Source: Cerasicoccus frondis
GTDB lineage: Bacteria; Verrucomicrobiota; Verrucomicrobiia; Opitutales; Cerasicoccaceae
DNA length: 64,000 nt
Reading direction: 5' to 3'
Assembly (NCBI GenBank): GCA_031296915.1
Contig: JAVDPC010000013.1
Span: forward strand, 106,726 to 170,725
In this document: in pieces, positions 36,525-45,519 of the stretch
How the letters are laid out: each line of letters opens with the position of its first letter
Numbering within the stretch: the stretch's first letter is position 1
Position numbers and translations under genes: made by a program
Notes under the pieces: generated by a model
Database searches by the model: none
Seen by the model: the letters and a program-made list of their open reading frames with translations, nothing else
Told to the model about the DNA's origin: nothing

Positions 36525-36647
36525 AAAGCGCTCCATCCTTGACCGCCAACTTACGCTTGTCGAGTGTTTGCACACCCTGGAATCCGAAGTCGAAAAATCC
36601 GATTAGGGTTGCCAGCCAAGGGGTTGCGGGATTGGAATAGTATCATA

Positions 36648-36929
36648 ATGAAACCCATCCTATACATCAAGCCAGGCTGCCCCTGGTGCAACGAGGCACT
36701 CTCATACTTCCAACAACACGGTGTCGACTTGGATGTGCGCGATGTAACCCGCAGCCGCAGCAACATGCAGCGGATGATCGAAATCAGCGGCCAATCGCTC
36801 ACGCCCACTTTCGAATACGGTGACTTCGTGGTGGCGGATTTCAGCGTTGATGAATTCATCGACGAGGTCGCCGAAGAACCCGAAGTGCGCCGCCGCCTCG
36901 GACTCGCTGATCATCTGGAAGACGATTGA
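36648..36929 (+). CDS. glutaredoxin
   Basis: 93 aa from ATG 36648; the frame extends upstream to 36564 but the thioredoxin fold begins at MKPILYIKPGCPWC. The CPWC redox site is at C11/C14, followed by the conserved S/T-P (SLTPTFEYGDFVVADF) cis-proline region. It reduces protein or mixed disulfides with glutathione or an equivalent thiol. It is divergent from uvrA with a 123-bp gap. Short acidic C-terminus; nothing odd. Confidence 0.9.
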   Translation: MKPILYIKPGCPWCNEALSYFQQHGVDLDVRDVTRSRSNMQRMIEISGQSLTPTFEYGDFVVADFSVDEFIDEVAEEPEVRRRLGLADHLEDD

Positions 36930-37495
36930 TTCGCCCCGGATAAGACGATTACCCACATCGGAACGAGTTGGAGTCGCGCCTACAGGCCTGCGCCTCCCAC
37001 GTACGGCTGATCTAGAAACGACTACAGCACTTTTCATCTAGATTGGCCGATCAGGCCGCAGTGATTTTTCGTGTTCAGCAAGGCGGCTTAAGCGTCGCAG
37101 GCTGGAAGCCTGTGAGCGAAAAGCCAACAACGCTGGCGCGGAAAAGCACTCGGTTTAGGGCTTGGGGACAGATTGGAAGTTCGCGGCGTTGGCATTTCAA
37201 TCACGGGCTTCCAGCCCGCTCAATCAAAGCCGCCTTGCGCTGCATCCAATCTCTACCCCACCTGAATCGGCCAATCTAGATGAAAAGTGCTCTAGGCAGC
37301 TCGATGAGCAGCTTTATGTTGGCCTTTGCCGACGCTTACAATCGTAGCGCCATCTTGTAATGGCGACGAGACAACTTGGCGGATAATATTAGCCAATACG
37401 ACTCCATACACAGCAAAAATGAGGTCGCGTCCTGTAACGACACTTCGAATAGGGCTCGCCACTGGCCATCATTCCATCTCTAATCCGGATCATTC
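36930..37495. other. gene-free stretch holding two repeat families
   Basis: 566 bp with no credible gene. It contains a diverged piece of repeat B (about 36967-36990), the complete 266-bp repeat A element (37026-37291) and then roughly 200 bp of unremarkable sequence before the AI-2E family gene. Confidence 0.7.
37026..37291. mobile_element. 266-bp repeat A element with 25-bp perfect terminal inverted repeats
   Basis: The first 25 bases (AGCACTTTTCATCTAGATTG and five more, 37026-37050) recur exactly as the reverse complement at 37267-37291. The two halves are themselves imperfect inverted copies: AAGGCGGCTT ... GGCTGGAAGCC on the left is mirrored by GGCTTCCAGCC ... AAGCCGCCTT on the right. 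No ORF inside. Half of it recurs at 63876-64000 and in diverged form at 1165-1245. MITE-like or REPIN-like; no flanking duplication was established. Confidence 0.75.
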
Positions 37496-38689
37496 ATGAC
37501 TGACGACGCTGCTACCAAGCGACTCCTCTCTCCGACACAACGTAAGATCGTTGGCGCCGGGTTAACTGTGCTTGCACTCGTTGTCGTGCTCGGCGCGGCA
37601 TATGGGATTTTCATGCTGATGCGCAGCTTCGTGAACACCTTTAGCGATGTGCTGCTGCCATTGGCGCTGGCGGCGATCCTCGCCACCCTGTTGCGGCCCA
37701 TTGTGCATTTCTTCGAAACCAGGCTCAAGCTCAGCCGCGTGAAAAGCATTGGCCTGCTCTTTGCCCTAGTGCTGCTGGTCATGGTCGGCCTCACATCCTA
37801 CGCCGTGCCTGTGATCTTCAAGCAAAGCATCGAGCTGATCGACAGCGCCCCAAAACTCGCGAGCAACGTCGTCGATTTCGCATCCGAAAAAGCGCCCTGG
37901 CTCAAAGACTGGATTGCGGAAAAAACTGGCGGCGAGCCCATTGACGTGCTGATCAAAAACTTCGTCAGCGAACACAGCTCCAGCATCAAAACGGCGGTCG
38001 AGCAAATGCTGAAAACACTTGGCACCGCCGGCAATATCATCGTGGGGTTATTTGCCAAAATCGCGGCCTACGCCGTCGTGCCAGTCTACCTGTTTTACCT
38101 GCTCGACAGTCAGCGCGACAAGTGGAGCGATATCGAATCACAGCTCTCGTTCGTCGAGCCGAAGTGGCGCGAAGACATCATGTTTCTGATCAAGCAGTTC
38201 GTGGACATTCTGGTGTCGTTCTTCCGCGGGCAAATTTTAATCGGGATGATCCTCTCGGTGTTGTTCGCCATCGGCTTTGGCTTGAGCGGCCTTAAGTTTG
38301 CGATCCTGCTCGGCATCATGGTCGGCCTCGGCAACATCGTCCCCTACCTCGGCACGATACTCGGCGTCGGCGTCGTGCTGCCGCTGGCGTTTTTCCAGAC
38401 TGGCGGCGGCTGGCCTACGGTCGGTTTCTGCGTGCTGACGTTCGCCGTGGTGCAAGTCGTCCAGGACTACGTGCTCACGCCGAAAATCATGGGTGACAAA
38501 ACCGGCATGGGCCCGATGCTGATCATCTTCTCAATTTTCTTCTGGGGCACCGCGCTCGGCGGTATCCTCGGCATGATCATGGCCATCCCGCTGACCGCGT
38601 TCTTCCTCGTCTTCTGGCGCTTGGCGCGGGAAAAGTATTTGCCGAAACTACTTAGCTCCATGAAGGCGGATGACGAGGCGGTGGCGTAG
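37496..38689 (+). CDS. AI-2E family transporter (PerM/TqsA-like)
   Basis: 397 aa integral membrane protein with about eight predicted helices in the family arrangement: two at 20-75, one at 85-105, then a soluble stretch (about 115-185, including EKAPWLKDWIAEKTGG), and a cluster of helices from 180 to the end. The LGNIVPYLGTILGVG motif (near 276-290) is typical of the family. Members export autoinducer-2 or act in Na+/H+ or other ion exchange; function cannot be told apart here. It stands alone on the plus strand. Confidence 0.9.
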   Translation: MTDDAATKRLLSPTQRKIVGAGLTVLALVVVLGAAYGIFMLMRSFVNTFSDVLLPLALAAILATLLRPIVHFFETRLKLSRVKSIGLLFALVLLVMVGLTSYAVPVIFKQSIELIDSAPKLASNVVDFASEKAPWLKDWIAEKTGGEPIDVLIKNFVSEHSSSIKTAVEQMLKTLGTAGNIIVGLFAKIAAYAVVPVYLFYLLDSQRDKWSDIESQLSFVEPKWREDIMFLIKQFVDILVSFFRGQILIGMILSVLFAIGFGLSGLKFAILLGIMVGLGNIVPYLGTILGVGVVLPLAFFQTGGGWPTVGFCVLTFAVVQVVQDYVLTPKIMGDKTGMGPMLIIFSIFFWGTALGGILGMIMAIPLTAFFLVFWRLAREKYLPKLLSSMKADDEAVA

Positions 38690-38719
38690 CCTGCCAAAAT
38701 CGCTCAATATAAGCTTCGC

Positions 38720-38751
38720 CTGCTCACGGTTGGAGTCCCGCCTTCAGGCGG
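38720..38751. repeat. half copy of repeat B
   Basis: CTGCTCACGGTTGGAGTCCC followed by GCCTTCAGGCGG; identical to one arm of the palindromes at 49517-49591 and 51779-51853. The mirrored second arm is absent. Confidence 0.7.
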
Positions 38752-38848
38752 TGCAATTTCTTAACCGGAAAACGCACGGACTCGCCTTTTTCACCAATAG
38801 ACGGGCTCACCTAATGACGCCGCAAGGGATGCGTGACACCTTGCCCGA

Positions 38849-39913
38849 TCAGTCCTTCACCGGATAGCTGCCGAGCCACTTCACCAGCGGGCAACTCACC
38901 TTGAGCTCGGTGACGGCGGCTTGGACCGCTTCGTCGTGCCAGTGACCGTCGATGTCGATGTAGAACAGGTAATCCCAAGCCTTGCGACGGCTGGGGCGCG
39001 ACTCGATCTTCGTCATGTTGATGCCGCGAGAGCTGAAGGGGCGAATCGCTTTTTCCAAGGCGCCTGGCTCGTCGTTAATCGATAAAATGAGGCTCGTGCG
39101 GTCGTGACCAGTCCCCTCGCCCACGGCTTCGCGCCCAAGGACCAAAAAGCGCGTCACGCTGTTGGCGACGTCCTGGATGTTGCGCTTGATCACGGGCACA
39201 CCGTACTTCTCGGCGGCAAGCTCGCTCGCGATGGCGGCGACGCCCTCTTGATCACCAGCTAACTTGACCGCCTGTGCGGTGCTGTCGGCGTCGATCTGGG
39301 TGGCGTGCGGCAAGTGACGCGCCAGCCAGTCCCGACATTGCGCGAGGGCTTGGTCCTTGGAGTGTACTTCCTTGATCTCTTCGATCGGCGAATTGGAAAT
39401 CAGGCAATGCTCGATGGACAGGTAAATCTGGTTAATGATCGTCAAATCTGTTTCCGCGAGCATATCCATCGAGTGGCTGACTACGCCACCGGTGGAGTTC
39501 TCAATCGGAATGACGCCATGATGCGCCTCACCTTTTTCCACGGCGGCAAAGACGTCCGGTATCGTGGCCATCGGCTCATACTTCGGTTGACCGCCGAAAT
39601 TCTTGCGCGCGGCCTGCTCCGTGTAGGTCGCCTCCGGCCCCAAGTAAGCGATCGTCAACGGCTCCTCCAGCGCGATCATCGCGGAGATGATTTCGCGGTA
39701 GATCGCGCGCATGCCAGCCTCGGACAGCGGCCCAGTGTTGACTTGCGACAGCTTGCGCATCAGCGCCTCTTCGCGGCCCGGGTGATAGATCGGCAAGCCC
39801 GCCTCCAGCTTCACCTGCGCCACTTCGTGCGCCAAACGAAAGCGTTCGTTCAGCTTGGCGATGATTTCGCGGTCGATGGCGTCGATTTTTTCACGGACGG
39901 GCGTAAGATCCAT
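38849..39913 (-). CDS. pheA: bifunctional chorismate mutase/prephenate dehydratase
   Basis: 354 aa P-protein of phenylalanine synthesis. AroQ chorismate mutase domain at about 1-85 (VREKIDAIDREIIAKLNERF ... REISAMIAL-type end), prephenate dehydratase from about 88 (IAYLGPEATYTEQAA) with the TRF motif in NSVTRFLVLG, and a C-terminal ACT domain (SLILSINDEPGALEKAIRPF, then KIESRPSRR, the ESRP phenylalanine-binding motif). Feedback inhibition by phenylalanine is expected. It lies upstream of phrB on the same strand, 83 bp apart after the photolyase stop. Confidence 0.96.
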   Translation of the reverse strand: MDLTPVREKIDAIDREIIAKLNERFRLAHEVAQVKLEAGLPIYHPGREEALMRKLSQVNTGPLSEAGMRAIYREIISAMIALEEPLTIAYLGPEATYTEQAARKNFGGQPKYEPMATIPDVFAAVEKGEAHHGVIPIENSTGGVVSHSMDMLAETDLTIINQIYLSIEHCLISNSPIEEIKEVHSKDQALAQCRDWLARHLPHATQIDADSTAQAVKLAGDQEGVAAIASELAAEKYGVPVIKRNIQDVANSVTRFLVLGREAVGEGTGHDRTSLILSINDEPGALEKAIRPFSSRGINMTKIESRPSRRKAWDYLFYIDIDGHWHDEAVQAAVTELKVSCPLVKWLGSYPVKD

Positions 39914-39996
39914 GGAGGCACGATACGCGGTCCACGCTGTGGGGAAAGGGAAAAATAACGCCTGCCTTCAAACGCCCTTTCGGCAGCGACAGGAGC

Positions 39997-41442
39997 CTAC
40001 TTCGAGCGCAGCGCTTTGAGCTTTTCGTAGGCTTGGAGTGCGCGGTTGCGGCCACGCTTGTGGTCGACGATGGGCGCAGGGTAATCTCGGCCAATCACCA
40101 CGCCACCCAATTGATCCAGCCCGGCTTCCCAAGGCTCGTGAATTTTTCCGTCAGCTACCGGCCGCAGCTCGGGAACCCATTCACGGACGTAGTCGCCATT
40201 GAGATCAAATTTCTGCCCCTGCAGGATCGGATTAAACACACGGAAATACGGCGCAGCGTCGGCGCCACAACCCGCGCTCCATTGCCAGCCTTGGGTGTTG
40301 TTCGCGAGGTCGGCGTCGACCAGCGTATCCCAGAACCAACGCGCACCTTCCTGCCAGGGAATCAGCAGGTGCTTGACCAGCAGCGAGGCGACGATCATGC
40401 GCACGCGGTTGTGCATCCAACCAGTTGCCCAAAGTTGCCGCATACCGGCGTCGATGATCGGGTAGCCCGTCTCGCCCTTTTGCCAAGCGCGGAGGAGCTT
40501 TTCGTCCATCTCCCAGGGAAAGTGATTGAACTCCTCGCGCAGCGGGTCCGTCGGCAAATGCGGCCAATGATACAGCAGATGATGCGAAAACTCACGCCAG
40601 CCAATTTCGGACAGAAATTTACGGCCGCCCTTGGTTCCATCCGAGTCATGCCGGTCAAACGCGGCAAAGACTTCACGCGGACCAATTTGCCCGAAGTGCA
40701 AGTACGGCGAAAGGCGCGAAGTGGCGTCCTCCGCCGGAAAGTCACGGCCTTGCGTGTAGCCGGAGGCGCCGCTGGCGGCGAGCTTGCCGAGGCGTTGATG
40801 CGCGGCGGCGGCAGTCGGGGTCCAGTAATCGTAAAAGCCAGTGTCCCACTTAATTTTCGGCAGGAGCTGTAGAGCTTCCAGTTCAAGCGAATTCGGCCAC
40901 TGCTTGGGAACTTTGGCCTGGCGTATATCCACGCTGACCGGTGGCGGCGTATCCAGCTTCAAGCAGTGCTTCCAATAAGGCGTAAAAACCTGAAACGGCT
41001 TGCCTGACTGGTTCTTGATTTCCCACGGCTCATGCACGAGGGCGGCGTTGAAGCTTTTAACCTCGAAGTCATCTTGAGTCAGGGCCTCCTTGATTTGCTT
41101 GTCACGCTTGATGACCTCCGGCTCATAACGGCGATTCCAAAAAACGGCCTCGGCGCCAGTATCTTGGAGTAGCTGTTTCAAGACATCGCCAGACTTTCCT
41201 TGCCGAATGACCAGCCGCAAATCGTAGTCCGCCAGCTGTTCGGCCAAGTCTTTCAGTGCATGGTGCAGCCACCATTTAGAAGCGCCGCCAAACGACCACT
41301 GCCCCTCCCCTTTTTCGTCATAAATAAAGACCGGAACGACCGGCTCACCACGCTCGATGGCAGCCTGCAAAGCGGGGTTGTCTTTGAGGCGAAGATCCTG
41401 GCGAAACCATACCAAGCTGGGTGAAGATGTTGGGGACGACAC
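39997..41442 (-). CDS. phrB: deoxyribodipyrimidine photo-lyase
   Basis: 481 aa, class I CPD photolyase/cryptochrome family. N-terminal antenna domain (LVWFRQDLRLKDNPAL at 9-24) and C-terminal FAD domain with GGRKFLSEIGWREFSHHLLY, the GYPIIDAGMRQLWATGWMHNRVRMIVASLL core and LVDADLANNTQGWQW with SAGCGADAAPYFRVFNP after it, all well conserved. Repairs cyclobutane pyrimidine dimers with blue light. Together with uvrA and uvrB nearby it fits an organism exposed to light. A photoreceptor role is less likely given the intact catalytic core. Confidence 0.95.
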   Translation of the reverse strand: MSSPTSSPSLVWFRQDLRLKDNPALQAAIERGEPVVPVFIYDEKGEGQWSFGGASKWWLHHALKDLAEQLADYDLRLVIRQGKSGDVLKQLLQDTGAEAVFWNRRYEPEVIKRDKQIKEALTQDDFEVKSFNAALVHEPWEIKNQSGKPFQVFTPYWKHCLKLDTPPPVSVDIRQAKVPKQWPNSLELEALQLLPKIKWDTGFYDYWTPTAAAAHQRLGKLAASGASGYTQGRDFPAEDATSRLSPYLHFGQIGPREVFAAFDRHDSDGTKGGRKFLSEIGWREFSHHLLYHWPHLPTDPLREEFNHFPWEMDEKLLRAWQKGETGYPIIDAGMRQLWATGWMHNRVRMIVASLLVKHLLIPWQEGARWFWDTLVDADLANNTQGWQWSAGCGADAAPYFRVFNPILQGQKFDLNGDYVREWVPELRPVADGKIHEPWEAGLDQLGGVVIGRDYPAPIVDHKRGRNRALQAYEKLKALRSK

Positions 41443-41492
41443 AAGGCATTAAAAGTAAAACTACGCCTGAGCGCAAATGAGCCAGGCAGATT

Positions 41493-41639
41493 TTAGAAGT
41501 GCATTTTATTCAGCCATATCACCCACGCCGCGACCAGGCACAATAGAATGCCTCCGATGGTTAGTAGCAGTGGAACACGACTCTTTCTGTCTTTGCGAAC
41601 GCGACGAATATTAGTTCGTTCGTACTTAGCAGCTTTCAC
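41493..41639 (-). CDS. small single-pass membrane protein, 48 aa
   Basis: GTG start at 41639, stop at 41493. The protein begins VKAAKYERTNIRRVRKDRKS (very basic, 9 Lys/Arg in 20) and continues RVPLLLTIGGILLCLVAAWV then IWLNKMHF: one clear transmembrane helix with a positive cytoplasmic N-terminus. An in-frame TAG lies two codons before the GTG, fixing the earliest start, and AGGG is about 8 nt upstream. No family recognised. It lies between the photolyase and ferredoxin genes on the same strand, after the ferredoxin gene's terminator. Confidence 0.6.
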   Translation of the reverse strand: MKAAKYERTNIRRVRKDRKSRVPLLLTIGGILLCLVAAWVIWLNKMHF

Positions 41640-41739
41640 TGACTATACCCTATTTATGCGACGCGATCGAGCAAACCCAAAAGCATACATCCCATACAAT
41701 AACGCTTTACCTGAACAAAAGACTTCAGAGCACAAAAAA

Positions 41740-41760
41740 GCGCCGGAAAGACTCCGGCGC
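41740..41760 (-). terminator. rho-independent terminator after the ferredoxin gene
   Basis: Stem GCGCCGGA/TCCGGCGC with a 5-nt loop, followed on the minus strand by TTTTTT. It lies 31 bp past the stop of the ferredoxin gene. Confidence 0.85.
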
Positions 41761-41790
41761 AGTTTGGGAAAAGTGATCAGGCAGAGCGAC

Positions 41791-42027
41791 TTAGTCGTCG
41801 CCGTCGTCGCCAATGGCCTCAACCGGGCAGCCTTCGAGGGCTTCCATGCACAGGTCGATGTCGTCCTGCGACTCAGGCTGCTTGATGACGTAGGAATAGC
41901 CGCCATCGTCGCTGCGCGCAAAATAGTCAGGCGCGGTTTCACGGCAAAGATCGCAATCGATGCACTGCTCGTCCACATAAAACTTACCGGCAAGATTCTC
42001 CGGCCACTTGTCATTGATATCAGCCAT
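41791..42027 (-). CDS. single-cluster [4Fe-4S] ferredoxin
   Basis: 78 aa, very acidic. Cluster ligands are C22, C25 and C28 in QCIDCDLCRETAP, and C67 in EGCPVEAIG; C60 lies near the second site and may form the usual disulfide with another cysteine in such one-cluster proteins. Similar in size to the Desulfovibrio/Thermotoga/Bacillus Fd class. It is a low-potential electron carrier of unknown partner, about 20 kb from the nif genes but a possible donor to them. It has its own terminator (41740-41760) and is preceded by the histidine phosphatase gene. Confidence 0.93.
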   Translation of the reverse strand: MADINDKWPENLAGKFYVDEQCIDCDLCRETAPDYFARSDDGGYSYVIKQPESQDDIDLCMEALEGCPVEAIGDDGDD

Positions 42028-42102
42028 AAACGAGTATTAATGAGCGCGACAACCCGCGCCTGTCAAGCGGGCAGTTGTAAAATACGCAGTCAGCGCTGGA
42101 GC

Positions 42103-42732
42103 CTACAAATCGTCAATCGCGCCAATTTGAGCCAAGTGGGAAATGTCGCCCCAGGTGTGCAGCAGCCAGCGCCCGCCCTCGTAGGAAAACTCGTTGAAGG
42201 CGGCGTTGACGAATTTGTAGCAGCGCGTGTGCTCGCATGGAATGCCGATTGCGTGACGCAGGAACATGCCGAGGATTCCGCCATGAGTGACGATGCAGAC
42301 CGTCTCACCGCCGCAACGTTCGGCAATGGCGTCAAAGGCGTTGCCGGCGCGGTGAAAGACGTCACGCAGGCTTTCACCTTGCGGGATAATGTAGTCCACT
42401 CCACCGTGGAGGTAGCCATCCTCTTCGCGGGGAAATTTCTCCGCCGCCTCAGCTCGCGTGTAGCCCGCCAGGATGCCGAAGTCGCGCTCGCGCAGGCCCT
42501 TATCCTGCTCCCACGGCGTTCCCTCATGATGGCTGGCAATCGCACGGCAAGTATCGACAGCGCGCCCCAGGTCACTGGACACAATGCGGTCGAACTGGAC
42601 GCCCTTCAGCCGCTCACCGATAGCCTGCGCCTGACGGCGCCCCTTCTCGGTCAACGGCGAATCAAGCTGCCCCTGATAGCGATGCTGAATGTTCCACTCA
42701 GTCTCGCCGTGGCGGATGACGATTAGGCGCAT
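42103..42732 (-). CDS. histidine phosphatase (phosphoglycerate mutase-like)
   Basis: 209 aa. Catalytic RHG motif in LIVIRHGETEWN (His phosphate acceptor at about H8), the ERDFGILAGYT acid region near 102-112, and the second His in VCIVTHGGILGMF (near 156). It belongs to the CobC/GpmB/SixA group; true dPGM is less likely because the protein is short. Probably a cytoplasmic phosphatase of small metabolites. Downstream of lpd across a short palindromic spacer on the same strand. Confidence 0.9.
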   Translation of the reverse strand: MRLIVIRHGETEWNIQHRYQGQLDSPLTEKGRRQAQAIGERLKGVQFDRIVSSDLGRAVDTCRAIASHHEGTPWEQDKGLRERDFGILAGYTRAEAAEKFPREEDGYLHGGVDYIIPQGESLRDVFHRAGNAFDAIAERCGGETVCIVTHGGILGMFLRHAIGIPCEHTRCYKFVNAAFNEFSYEGGRWLLHTWGDISHLAQIGAIDDL

Positions 42733-42750
42733 GGTCTTTGGAGATAAATG

Positions 42751-42798
42751 TGAGCAAATTAAAGTGAGCAGCTGGCTCTTTAATTTTTAATTTGCTCA
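42751..42798. repeat. palindromic spacer between lpd and phosphatase genes
   Basis: TGAGCAAATTA (42751-42761) and TAATTTGCTCA (42788-42798) are perfect 11-bp arms; GTGAGCAG and CTGCTCAC recur next to them. Same build as the nif spacers but with a different word. Confidence 0.65.
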
Positions 42799-42807
42799 CT
42801 GCTCACT

Positions 42808-44205
42808 CTAAATATGAATCGCCTCGTTGTGGGTGGCGGCGGCGGCCTCCATGAGCGCTTCCGAGAGTGTCGGGTGCGCGTGGATCGTGCCGTGAATTTC
42901 CTCCCAAGTCGCTTCGAGTTCCATGCCCAATGCGTATTCGGCAATGAGCTCGGTCGCTTCGGCGCCAGTGATGTGCGCGCCGAGCAGCTCGCCTTCGGGC
43001 TCGGAAACGATCAGCTTGACGAAGCCGTCGGACTCCATTGCGGCAACCGCCTTGCCCGATGCGGTGAACGGGAATTTGCCGACCTTGTATTTCAATTCCT
43101 GCGCCTTCACGTCGCGCTCGGTCAGGCCGATGCTCGCCACCTGCGGCTGGCAGTAAGTGCAGCCCGGGAAGCGCGTGTAAGGACGCGGCTCGCCGTGGCC
43201 AAACATGCCATTGACGGCTTGCACCGCTTCGTAGGTTGCGACGTGGGCGAGCCAAGGCGGTCCGATGATGTCGCCTGCGGCGTAGATGCCCTTCACGCTG
43301 GTGCGGTAATGCTCGTCGACCTTGATGTAGTTCTTGAACATTTCCAGCTTCACGCGGTTGGAAAGGAGCTTGTCGGTGTTGGCTTGAACGCCGATGGCGA
43401 CGAGCAGCGACTCGGCTTCGAGCTTGTCGGTCTTGTCGCCCTTGACAGCGTTGAGCGAGACCTTGCCCTTCTTGACTTCGATGTCTTCGGCCTTCGTGCC
43501 GGTCAGGATTTTGAGGCCCTGCTTGCTCAGGGACTTCTCCACAAACTTTGAGACATCGTCGTCTTCGACCGGCAGCACGCGGTCCATCATTTCAACGACA
43601 GTCACCTCGCAACCAAAGGCGTTGAGGAAATAGGCGAACTCCATGCCGATGGCGCCAGCGCCGAGGACGATGCAGCTCTTCGGCAGATCGCGGCGGTCGA
43701 GAATTTCACGGGCGGTCATCACTTGCTTGCCGTCCTTTTCGAGGCCGGGCAACATGCGGGCGCGGCACCCCGTGGCGATGAGGATGTTTTTCGCGGACAG
43801 GAACTCGCCCTTGCGGTCGCCGGAGATCAGCTCGACCATGCCGGGCACATTGATCTGCGCCTGGCCGACGATGTAGTCCACCTTGTTCTTCTTAAAGAGG
43901 AACTCGATGCCCTTGGCCATCTTGTCGGCGACGCCGCGGGAGCGCTCTACGACCTTGGGGAAGTCGACATCGATCTTGCCGACCTTGAAGCCGAAGTCGT
44001 CCGCATGCAGCATTTTCTGGTAGAGCTCAGCGCTCTTGAGCAATGCCTTGGAAGGAATGCAGCCCCAGTTAAGGCAGGTGCCGCCGGCGCGCTCCATTTC
44101 AACACAGGCAACTTTCTTGCCGAGTTGTCCGGCGCGAATAGCGCCTGCATAACCGGCTGGTCCGCCGCCAATTACCACTAAATCGTAGCTGCTTGTATCT
44201 GCCAT
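42808..44205 (-). CDS. lpdA: dihydrolipoyl dehydrogenase
   Basis: 465 aa. E3 component of 2-oxoacid dehydrogenases or of the glycine cleavage system. FAD motif VIGGGPAGYAGAIRA at the N-terminus, redox-active disulfide C44/C49 in GGTCLNWGCIPSK, NAD-binding GAGAIGMEFAYFL near 180, and the C-terminal catalytic HAHPTLSEAL (His/Glu of the partner subunit). No E1/E2 gene is beside it, so the partner complex is elsewhere. Divergent from the DUF481-like gene. Confidence 0.96.
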   Translation of the reverse strand: MADTSSYDLVVIGGGPAGYAGAIRAGQLGKKVACVEMERAGGTCLNWGCIPSKALLKSAELYQKMLHADDFGFKVGKIDVDFPKVVERSRGVADKMAKGIEFLFKKNKVDYIVGQAQINVPGMVELISGDRKGEFLSAKNILIATGCRARMLPGLEKDGKQVMTAREILDRRDLPKSCIVLGAGAIGMEFAYFLNAFGCEVTVVEMMDRVLPVEDDDVSKFVEKSLSKQGLKILTGTKAEDIEVKKGKVSLNAVKGDKTDKLEAESLLVAIGVQANTDKLLSNRVKLEMFKNYIKVDEHYRTSVKGIYAAGDIIGPPWLAHVATYEAVQAVNGMFGHGEPRPYTRFPGCTYCQPQVASIGLTERDVKAQELKYKVGKFPFTASGKAVAAMESDGFVKLIVSEPEGELLGAHITGAEATELIAEYALGMELEATWEEIHGTIHAHPTLSEALMEAAAATHNEAIHI

Positions 44206-44395
44206 AAGATGTGTTCTCCAATAGAAGGATCGGTCAAAAAGTCTCGCATTAATGCCCTTCCGGGCGGCTTCGTCAACCCTACGACGTCAAGAAGCACAAA
44301 TATTCGGTCAACCATGCGGGATTGGCGGCGGCGAGAGGCGGATATGGCAAAAAGGCCTTGAAATACTCGCTGAGGCGCCCACTTTGGCTATTCGT

Positions 44396-45427
44396 ATGCT
44401 ACGGTATTCGACAATCCTGACCTCACTCGCTATTTGTTCACTCGCTTCGGCCGACACCCTCGTCCTCAATAACGGCGACCGCATTACGGGCAGCCTGATC
44501 AGCCAGGGCGACGGCGTCATCACTTTCCGCTCTGACCTCCTTGGCGAGCTATCCGTCCCGGACACCAACGCCACCGTTGAGTTGCCTGAAGCCGCGCCGC
44601 CCTCCACTGCGGAAGCAGCAGCCGCCGTCAATGCGACAACGGCCAGCACCAAGGCTCCCAAAAAGAAAGAGGAGCCCATGTCTGAGAAAAAGCAGGAAGA
44701 GGTCAACATGGTCACCCAGTCCATTCTGGATGCGCAAAGCTGGATGGACGAAAACGTCATTCCGGAAGGTTGGTCCGGTAAGCTTTCCTTCGGCTTCAGC
44801 TACCTCGAATCCAACACGGACACCACGGCGATCAACTTCGACCTGAACGGTAAAAAAGACGCTGCGCCCCACCACTACGCATACGATATTTACTATCAAT
44901 ACAGCCGCCAGACGCAGACCAATGGAGGCGTCAACAAGAACCAGGACCAATACGGCGCCGAGTTTGAATATGACTACGACATCAGCGAATTGATGTTCCT
45001 CAACACCAGCTTGAGCTACCTGCGCAATCAGGTGAAAGACATCCGTCACCAGGCTGATCTCGACATCGGTCTTGGCTTCCACGTCATCAACAACGAAGAC
45101 ATGACGCTGGACATCATCCCGGCCTACACCTTGCAGTATAAGGACGCTGAAGGCGTATCGCAAAAGTGGTATAACCTCGCCACGCTCAAGGAATCCTACG
45201 TCTACCACTTCAGCGAAATCGTCCGCTTCGAGCAGACCGCCTACGGCAGCATCGAGCCCGGCGACACCAACAATTACCAATACGGCTTCACCGCAGCGCT
45301 CATCAGCAAGCTCGCTGATTGGGTGGAAGCCAGTCTCGCCTACGAGCTGACCTACGACAACACCGTTGGCACCGGCGGCGTGAAGAAGGAACAGCAAATC
45401 ATCGCTGGCATCGGCATTCCTTACTAA
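44396..45427 (+). CDS. DUF481-type outer-membrane protein
   Basis: 343 aa from ATG 44396, which begins a signal peptide (MLRYSTILTSLAICSLASA); the frame is open upstream to 44252 but without sense. After the signal come a short beta domain (DTLVLNNGDRITGSLISQGD, typical of the group's N-terminus), an Ala/Pro/Lys-rich linker (about 65-105) and alternating-residue beta strands to the end, as expected for a salt-induced outer-membrane protein (YdiY/DUF481) barrel of about 10-12 strands. Role unknown. It is followed by rph across a palindromic spacer. Confidence 0.85.
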   Translation: MLRYSTILTSLAICSLASADTLVLNNGDRITGSLISQGDGVITFRSDLLGELSVPDTNATVELPEAAPPSTAEAAAAVNATTASTKAPKKKEEPMSEKKQEEVNMVTQSILDAQSWMDENVIPEGWSGKLSFGFSYLESNTDTTAINFDLNGKKDAAPHHYAYDIYYQYSRQTQTNGGVNKNQDQYGAEFEYDYDISELMFLNTSLSYLRNQVKDIRHQADLDIGLGFHVINNEDMTLDIIPAYTLQYKDAEGVSQKWYNLATLKESYVYHFSEIVRFEQTAYGSIEPGDTNNYQYGFTAALISKLADWVEASLAYELTYDNTVGTGGVKKEQQIIAGIGIPY

Positions 45428-45447
45428 GGAGTTAAAGGTTAAGGTAT

Positions 45448-45516
45448 AAAAGGTTAAAGTCTTGAAGGACCTGTCGACGGGCCCTTTAAACTTACACCTT
45501 AAAACTTTAACCTTTT
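45448..45516. repeat. palindromic spacer between DUF481-like gene and rph
   Basis: AAAAGGTTAAAGT (45448-45460) and ACTTTAACCTTTT (45504-45516) are perfect 13-bp arms; GGTTAA words are repeated to the left (from 45431) and CCTTAAA words to the right. On the plus strand the right arm ends in TTTTT, so termination is possible here. Confidence 0.65.
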
Positions 45517-45519
45517 TCT

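Noticed and set aside
41548-42726. 392-codon plus-strand open frame
   Set aside because: It is antisense to the ferredoxin and histidine-phosphatase genes, crosses a terminator hairpin and has no domain.
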